Assembly (NCBI GenBank): GCA_963793275.1
Contig: CAWBZL010000003.1
Span: forward strand, 1,550,001-1,614,000
DNA from: Marinirhabdus sp963793275
GTDB lineage: Bacteria; Bacteroidota; Bacteroidia; Flavobacteriales; Flavobacteriaceae
DNA: 64,000 nt
Direction of reading: 5' to 3'
Shown here: one piece after another, positions 60,178-64,000 of the stretch
Layout: each line of letters starts with the position of its first letter
Numbering within the stretch: the stretch's first letter is position 1
The notes under the pieces: generated by a model
The model's database searches: none
The model's input: only the letters and a program-made list of their open reading frames with translations
Told to the model about the DNA's origin: nothing
Position numbers and translations under genes: made by a program

Positions 60178-61425
60178 CTACTTCTCAAGAATTTCTTTTA
60201 AAAGCATTTCAAAAGCCTTATTAGTGGCTTTTTTTATTACCCGCTCCCGAAGATTTCCGAAACTAAATTTTTCAGAAAAAACACCCTCTGGTGAGGCAAT
60301 TGCGATGTAAACTGTCCCTACTTCCTCTACAGCATCTCCTTTGGTTGGCCCTGCGATCCCTGTGGTTGCTAAAGCGTAGTCTGAGCCAAAGAGAGCCGCG
60401 CATTGTGTTGCCATCGCCTCGGCTACCTGAGCGCTTACCACGGTATATTTTTCTATTAGTGCTTTATCTATTCCTAATACAGAAACTTTTTGATATGTTT
60501 CATACGGTACCACGCCTCCTTTAAAATAAGCGGAAGCTCCCGGAACCGCTGTTATTTCCTGTGCAATAGCTCCACCGGTACAGCTTTCGGCAAGACTTAA
60601 TGACTGGTTTTGCTCCTGGAGCACATGGGCAATTCTCTCCTGGATATTGGTCTCGTCTTCGTAGCCTACCGCAATGTCTTTTAAGAGCTCGTGGAGCGCA
60701 TTCATTTGTTTTCCAACGGCTTCTTTTAGATTTTTTTCGTCTGTACCTGTAGACGATAAACGTAACCGAACTCTTCCTAACGAGGGTAAATACGCAAGTT
60801 TAATAGTTGCTGGCAATGCATCCTCCCAGGCTTTTATATGTTCCTGAATTTCGCTTTCTCCTTTCCCATAGGTAAGTAACGTTTTATGGTAAATATGCGG
60901 ACGGTTGTATTTTTTAATAACCCGTGGAAGTACTTCGTGGGATAACAAATACTTCATTTCATAGGGCACACCTGGCATAGAAATAAAAACAGTATTCTCT
61001 TTTTCCATCCACATTCCTGGCGCAGTCCCGTGAATGTTGCTTAAAATAATTGCCGTGGAAGGTACCATTGCCTGAGTTAAATTACTAGGTAACGGGTCTT
61101 TTTGTACATAGGTTTTAAAAATGTGCCTAATATTTTGTAGGACATTTTGGTTCTCTACTAACGTATCGCCTAAAAATTTACAGAAAGTTTGTTTGGTTAT
61201 ATCGTCTTTGGTAGGCCCTAATCCTCCGGTAACCAAGACTAAATCTACTCTGCTTTTAGCATCTTCTAATGCTGAAAGAATATGTTGCTCATCGTCTTGA
61301 ATAGATGTTATCTGGTATACTTTAACTCCTATTTTATTAAGCTCTTTGCTTATGTAAGCCGAATTGGTATCTACAATTTGCCCAATGAGAATTTCGTCTC
61401 CTATGGTGATTATTTCTGCTAACAT
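60178..61425 (-). CDS. cinA: CinA-family protein (nicotinamide mononucleotide deamidase-related)
   Basis: 415 residues. The N-terminal MoCF-like domain starts AEIITIGDEILIGQIVDTNSAYIS and includes VTGGLGPTKDDITKQTF. The C-terminal PncC-like domain has LSLAESCTGGAIAQEITAVPGASAYFKGGVV and ATTGIAGPTKGDAVEEVGTVYIA, the NMN amidohydrolase motifs. It recycles NMN and related damaged pyridine nucleotides. Its start abuts the stop of the Hpt gene. Confidence 0.93.
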   Translation of the reverse strand: MLAEIITIGDEILIGQIVDTNSAYISKELNKIGVKVYQITSIQDDEQHILSALEDAKSRVDLVLVTGGLGPTKDDITKQTFCKFLGDTLVENQNVLQNIRHIFKTYVQKDPLPSNLTQAMVPSTAIILSNIHGTAPGMWMEKENTVFISMPGVPYEMKYLLSHEVLPRVIKKYNRPHIYHKTLLTYGKGESEIQEHIKAWEDALPATIKLAYLPSLGRVRLRLSSTGTDEKNLKEAVGKQMNALHELLKDIAVGYEDETNIQERIAHVLQEQNQSLSLAESCTGGAIAQEITAVPGASAYFKGGVVPYETYQKVSVLGIDKALIEKYTVVSAQVAEAMATQCAALFGSDYALATTGIAGPTKGDAVEEVGTVYIAIASPEGVFSEKFSFGNLRERVIKKATNKAFEMLLKEILEK

Positions 61426-61767
61426 TTACAGGCTGAAATCTCTTTTCAACTCTTCAATCACAATAGCTACTGTGTTTACTACTCTTTCTACATTTTCAGA
61501 AACTGTTGCAGCACTTTTTGAAGATTTTGTCCATGATTCAATGGTGGTAATATCTTTTTCTAAACCAAGACCAAACATCTCGAAATTAGGTTTCATTTTG
61601 TGCGCAAACTGATATGCCAATTCTTTATTATTATTATCAATTGCTTCGGCCATTGCCGCCAGGTCCGGCGGAATTTCATCCAGGAAGGTTTGTGCAACTA
61701 CGGCCATAAAGTCTATATCATCGCCTGCAATCTCCCGCAAACTTTCTGTTGAATAATGTGTATCCAT
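61426..61767 (-). CDS. Hpt (histidine phosphotransfer) domain protein
   Basis: 113 residues, a single four-helix Hpt domain. The phosphate-accepting His56 is in YQFAHKMKPNFEMFGLGLEKDI, the typical Hpt helix. No kinase or receiver domain is fused, and no sensor-kinase gene lies in this window, so its partner is elsewhere. It lies exactly between the FAH-family gene and cinA with no gap on either side. Confidence 0.82.
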   Translation of the reverse strand: MDTHYSTESLREIAGDDIDFMAVVAQTFLDEIPPDLAAMAEAIDNNNKELAYQFAHKMKPNFEMFGLGLEKDITTIESWTKSSKSAATVSENVERVVNTVAIVIEELKRDFSL

Positions 61768-62379
61768 TTATTTTACTTTTATAGAAAAAGCCTGTTGCTC
61801 TTCCAGAAATCCTGTTAATATATCGTTTGGAGAAACTTTACCTACACCAGCTGGAGTACCTGTAAAAATAATGTCTCCGATCTTTAAGGTAAAGTATTTT
61901 GAAATATATGCTATGAGTGCATCAATTTTCCACAACATAAGTGCTGTAGATGCATTTTGAACAATCTCCCCGTTTTTTTCCAACCTAAAGGTAAGGTCTT
62001 CAAGAGATTTAAACGAACTTTTTTGAAAAAAATTACCTACTACTGCTGCTCCGTCAAAACTTTTTGCTTTTTCCCAAGGCAATCCTTTTTCTTTTAATTG
62101 CTGCTGAAGGTCACGAGCTGTAAAATCTATCCCCAGTCCTACCTCATCATAATATTTATGTGCAAATTTTTCCTGAATGTGCTTCCCGATCCGGTTAATC
62201 TTAACCAGAACCTCAACTTCATGATGAATATCGCTAGAAAAATCCGGGATAAAAAAGGGTTGTTTTTTCAGTAAAATTGAAGTATCCGGCTTCATAAAGA
62301 TTACCGGGTCACTGGGTTTTTGATTGTCCAGCTCTTTAATGTGATCTGTGTAATTTCGGCCTATACAGATAAGTTTCAT
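61768..62379 (-). CDS. fumarylacetoacetate hydrolase-family protein
   Basis: 203 residues. The family start MKLICIGRNYTDHIKEL, the metal-site Glu residues in DIHHEVEVLVKIN, the GLGIDFTARDLQQQLKEKGLPWEKAKSFDGAAV segment and the IIFTGTPAGVGKV end identify the FAH fold. Family enzymes include acylpyruvases and oxaloacetate tautomerase/decarboxylase; the substrate here is not clear. It begins the FAH-Hpt-cinA run. Confidence 0.9.
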   Translation of the reverse strand: MKLICIGRNYTDHIKELDNQKPSDPVIFMKPDTSILLKKQPFFIPDFSSDIHHEVEVLVKINRIGKHIQEKFAHKYYDEVGLGIDFTARDLQQQLKEKGLPWEKAKSFDGAAVVGNFFQKSSFKSLEDLTFRLEKNGEIVQNASTALMLWKIDALIAYISKYFTLKIGDIIFTGTPAGVGKVSPNDILTGFLEEQQAFSIKVK

Positions 62380-62450
62380 AGTTGGGTGGTAGTTGGTAGA
62401 ACGCTGCGTTTGTAGTGGTAGTTTTTAAAGCTTCGCTTCGTTTATTAGCG

Positions 62451-63224
62451 TTATAGTTTATTATTTAGTCTTTGAAGTTTTAATCTGGTTAAAACTTTTT
62501 TGGTGTATAAAGGAAAGTCTGCGTTCAGCAACCAGCCAAAATAACCCGGCTCTGCATCCATAACTTCTTCAACAAGCTTTCCGCGGTGTTTTCCGAAGGA
62601 GAATACTTCTCTTCCTTGTTTGTCATACCCTATGTAGCCAGCAAAATCAACATAGTTCTTATGAGCGCTAAATTGAGACAAAAACTTTGTGTCGTTCTCT
62701 AAATCGTCATAGCGGTCCAGTTGCGCCTTTAAAACTTCGTAGGTTGCATTGGTATCTGCTGCTGCGCTATGCGCATCTACTAAGTCTTTATCGCAATAAA
62801 ACTTGTAGGCTGCTTCCAGGGTTCGTTTTTCTTTTTTGTGGAAAATAGTTTGTACGTCTACCGCTAAATTCTTTTTCAAATCCAGATCTACTTCTGCCCG
62901 TTCCAGTTCTTCAGCCAGCAAAGGAATATCGAATCTATTACTGTTGTAGCCAGCCATATCGCTATCCTTCATCATTTCCACAATTTTAGGCGCAAGTTCT
63001 TTAAATGTAGGCTCATTTGCAACCATCTCGTCACTTATGCCGTGGATAGCAGTTGTCGCAGCAGGTATTGGAACGGTAGGATTTATTCGCCACGTATGGC
63101 TTTCCTTATTGCCATTAGGAAATACTTTTAAAATGGCTATTTCTACAATCCGGTCTTTTGCCACGTTGGTTCCTGTAGTTTCAAGATCGAAAAAACAGAT
63201 GGGTCTGCTAAGTTTTAATTCCAT
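62451..63224 (-). CDS. DEDDh 3'-5' exonuclease (DNA polymerase III epsilon-like)
   Basis: 257 residues from the ATG at 63224; a GTG at 63242 is less likely because it overlaps a -7 element. Exonuclease motifs: FFDLETTGTN (Asp, Glu), MAGYNSNRFDIPLL (Asp), and VDAHSAAADTNATY (His, Asp). The C-terminal ~70 residues (YIGYDKQGREVFSFGKHRGKLVEEVMDAEPGYFGWLL) are an add-on with a FGKHRG motif also found in other Bacteroidota exonucleases. Proofreading or repair is inferred. Confidence 0.9.
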   Translation of the reverse strand: MELKLSRPICFFDLETTGTNVAKDRIVEIAILKVFPNGNKESHTWRINPTVPIPAATTAIHGISDEMVANEPTFKELAPKIVEMMKDSDMAGYNSNRFDIPLLAEELERAEVDLDLKKNLAVDVQTIFHKKEKRTLEAAYKFYCDKDLVDAHSAAADTNATYEVLKAQLDRYDDLENDTKFLSQFSAHKNYVDFAGYIGYDKQGREVFSFGKHRGKLVEEVMDAEPGYFGWLLNADFPLYTKKVLTRLKLQRLNNKL

Positions 63225-63232
63225 TGGTATAA

Positions 63233-63265
63233 TTTGTGCCACAAAGGTAACAATTGTTATTTTTG
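63233..63265 (+). promoter_or_regulatory. candidate promoter of the glutaredoxin-like gene
   Basis: TTTG (63233-63236), a 21-nt spacer and TATTTTTG (63258-63265) lie upstream of the ATG at 63271, with five bases between the -7 element and the start codon. Confidence 0.5.
63242..63249 (-). promoter_or_regulatory. candidate -7 promoter element of the DEDDh exonuclease gene
   Basis: The minus strand reads TACCTTTG, 17 nt before the ATG at 63224. Only eight bases separate it from the divergent -7 element at 63258. Confidence 0.45.
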
Positions 63266-63270
63266 TTACT

Positions 63271-63888
63271 ATGACTAAAAAAATTCTTTTTCTGGCATTT
63301 TTGTTTGCTACGCTAACTACCTACTCACAAGGCCTAAAAGTACTCGTTACCGAAAAGAAAAAAGGAAAACGCACTATTTTAATGGCCGAAAATAAAACAA
63401 CAGATACCCTTAATGTATTTTTAATGGTAAAAGCAACGGGTTATAGAAAAAGCGCCTCCAAGCCTGTTATTAAAAACATCCCGCCGGGTAAGAACTTACC
63501 AATGATCACCTTAATTGAAATTGTGGATGAGGAGTCTCATTATACGTACGATCTTATTGTAAACGAAGAAGAACTGGACCTGAATATTACACATGAAAAA
63601 CAGGTGAAAGATATACGTAAAAATATCCAGGACAGAGTGGTGATCTTTTCTACTTTTGGATGTGATAAATGTGTTGCATTATCCAAAGCACTCACAGAAA
63701 AACGAATTGACCACCGCGTATTCGATGTACAGGAAAATCCTGTAATGTATAGACAGTTTATGGCTTTTATACAAAGTGAGCTAACCCTTGAGACTAAAAT
63801 ACGTTTTCCCGTGATCTGGAATAAAACCTATACTATTTTTGGGTTTGAGGAGTTAAAAGAAATACTCTCAAAATTTACTGTTAATTAA
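63271..63888 (+). CDS. secreted protein with C-terminal glutaredoxin-like domain
   Basis: 205 residues from the ATG at 63271, which opens a signal peptide (MTKKILFLAFLFATLTTYSQ). The N-terminal ~100 residues form a beta-rich domain (TILMAENKTTDTLNVFLMVKATGY). The C-terminal part has the redox motif CDKC in VVIFSTFGCDKCVALSKALTEKRIDHRVFDVQENP, then IRFPVIWNKTYTIFGFEELKEIL, a glutaredoxin-like fold with the cis-Pro segment FPVIW. Thiol exchange in the periplasm is inferred. It is divergent from the exonuclease gene. Confidence 0.78.
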   Translation: MTKKILFLAFLFATLTTYSQGLKVLVTEKKKGKRTILMAENKTTDTLNVFLMVKATGYRKSASKPVIKNIPPGKNLPMITLIEIVDEESHYTYDLIVNEEELDLNITHEKQVKDIRKNIQDRVVIFSTFGCDKCVALSKALTEKRIDHRVFDVQENPVMYRQFMAFIQSELTLETKIRFPVIWNKTYTIFGFEELKEILSKFTVN

Positions 63889-64000
63889 ATCATTCTGAAA
63901 ATTTCAGTTAGAGAAATATTAGACCACCTTTTAAATGTATTGAATTGGATAAACACCAAAACACCCTTGATATCAATAGATTAGCAAAAATTTAACTGGC

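Overview
The window looks like a chromosome segment of a member of the Flavobacteriaceae (Bacteroidota). The evidence is secreted proteins ending in type IX secretion (T9SS) sorting domains, the flavobacterial block ligA / DUF6913-like / dapA / bamD / rpoZ / coaBC / PorD-like / recN / fabI, the cluster rpmB-rpmG-DUF4295-ftsY, a long-form GAPDH, few Shine-Dalgarno sequences, and repeated TAnnTTTG -7 promoter elements. No rRNA, tRNA, transposase, integrase, prophage or CRISPR array was seen.

Layout. 1-8.2 kb: three tandem minus-strand T9SS surface proteins. Their last ~470 codons are almost identical, while their N-terminal modules differ. The first runs off the window edge, the second is broken by a one-base frameshift and the third is intact. 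8.3-21.9 kb: minus-strand housekeeping genes: fatty-acid synthesis (fabI), DNA repair and ligation (recN, ligA), CoA synthesis (coaBC), outer-membrane assembly (bamD), lysine/peptidoglycan precursor synthesis (dapA), RNA polymerase omega, aquaporin, LOG and prmC. A NYN-LOTUS gene sits inside this block. 21.9-24.9 kb: ribD, an EamA exporter and a YigZ protein on the plus strand, then a thioesterase. 25.1-43.5 kb: dnaA followed by mostly plus-strand genes, including a tyrosine phosphatase, a T9SS sugar dehydrogenase, htrA, GAPDH, a DEAD-box helicase, trmD and rplS. A minus-strand island at 29.6-34.0 kb holds two lysozyme-like paralogues and dapF-GNAT-mltG. 43.5-44.3 kb: a gene-free stretch that looks like an orphan structured RNA gene. 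44.3-51 kb: a TauE-like permease, a lytic transglycosylase, a hydrolase, a small GNAT protein and a 1220-residue lipoprotein made of a degenerate phosphoesterase domain plus a C-terminal beta-barrel. 51-64 kb: mostly minus-strand genes: mtaB, a glycosyltransferase, a metal-motif lipoprotein, rimO, a SET-domain protein, ftsY with an unusual structured element upstream, DUF4295, rpmG, rpmB, cinA-Hpt-FAH, a DEDDh exonuclease, and a divergent glutaredoxin-like gene.

How the genes connect. Several groups serve the cell envelope: dapA, dapF, mltG and the lytic transglycosylases (peptidoglycan), bamD and the PorD-like protein (outer membrane and T9SS), and the T9SS cargo. Another set serves translation: rplS, trmD, mtaB, rimO, prmC, rpmB/rpmG and ftsY. 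Gene direction switches from mainly minus to mainly plus near 22-25 kb, next to dnaA, so the replication origin may be close. No convincing DnaA-box cluster was seen there.

The observations most worth following are the T9SS cassette array, the candidate RNA at 43.67-43.98 kb, the three-hairpin element upstream of ftsY, the heptanucleotide insertion inside prmC, the pseudo-phosphoesterase/barrel fusion, and -7 promoter elements placed only 4-6 nt before start codons.
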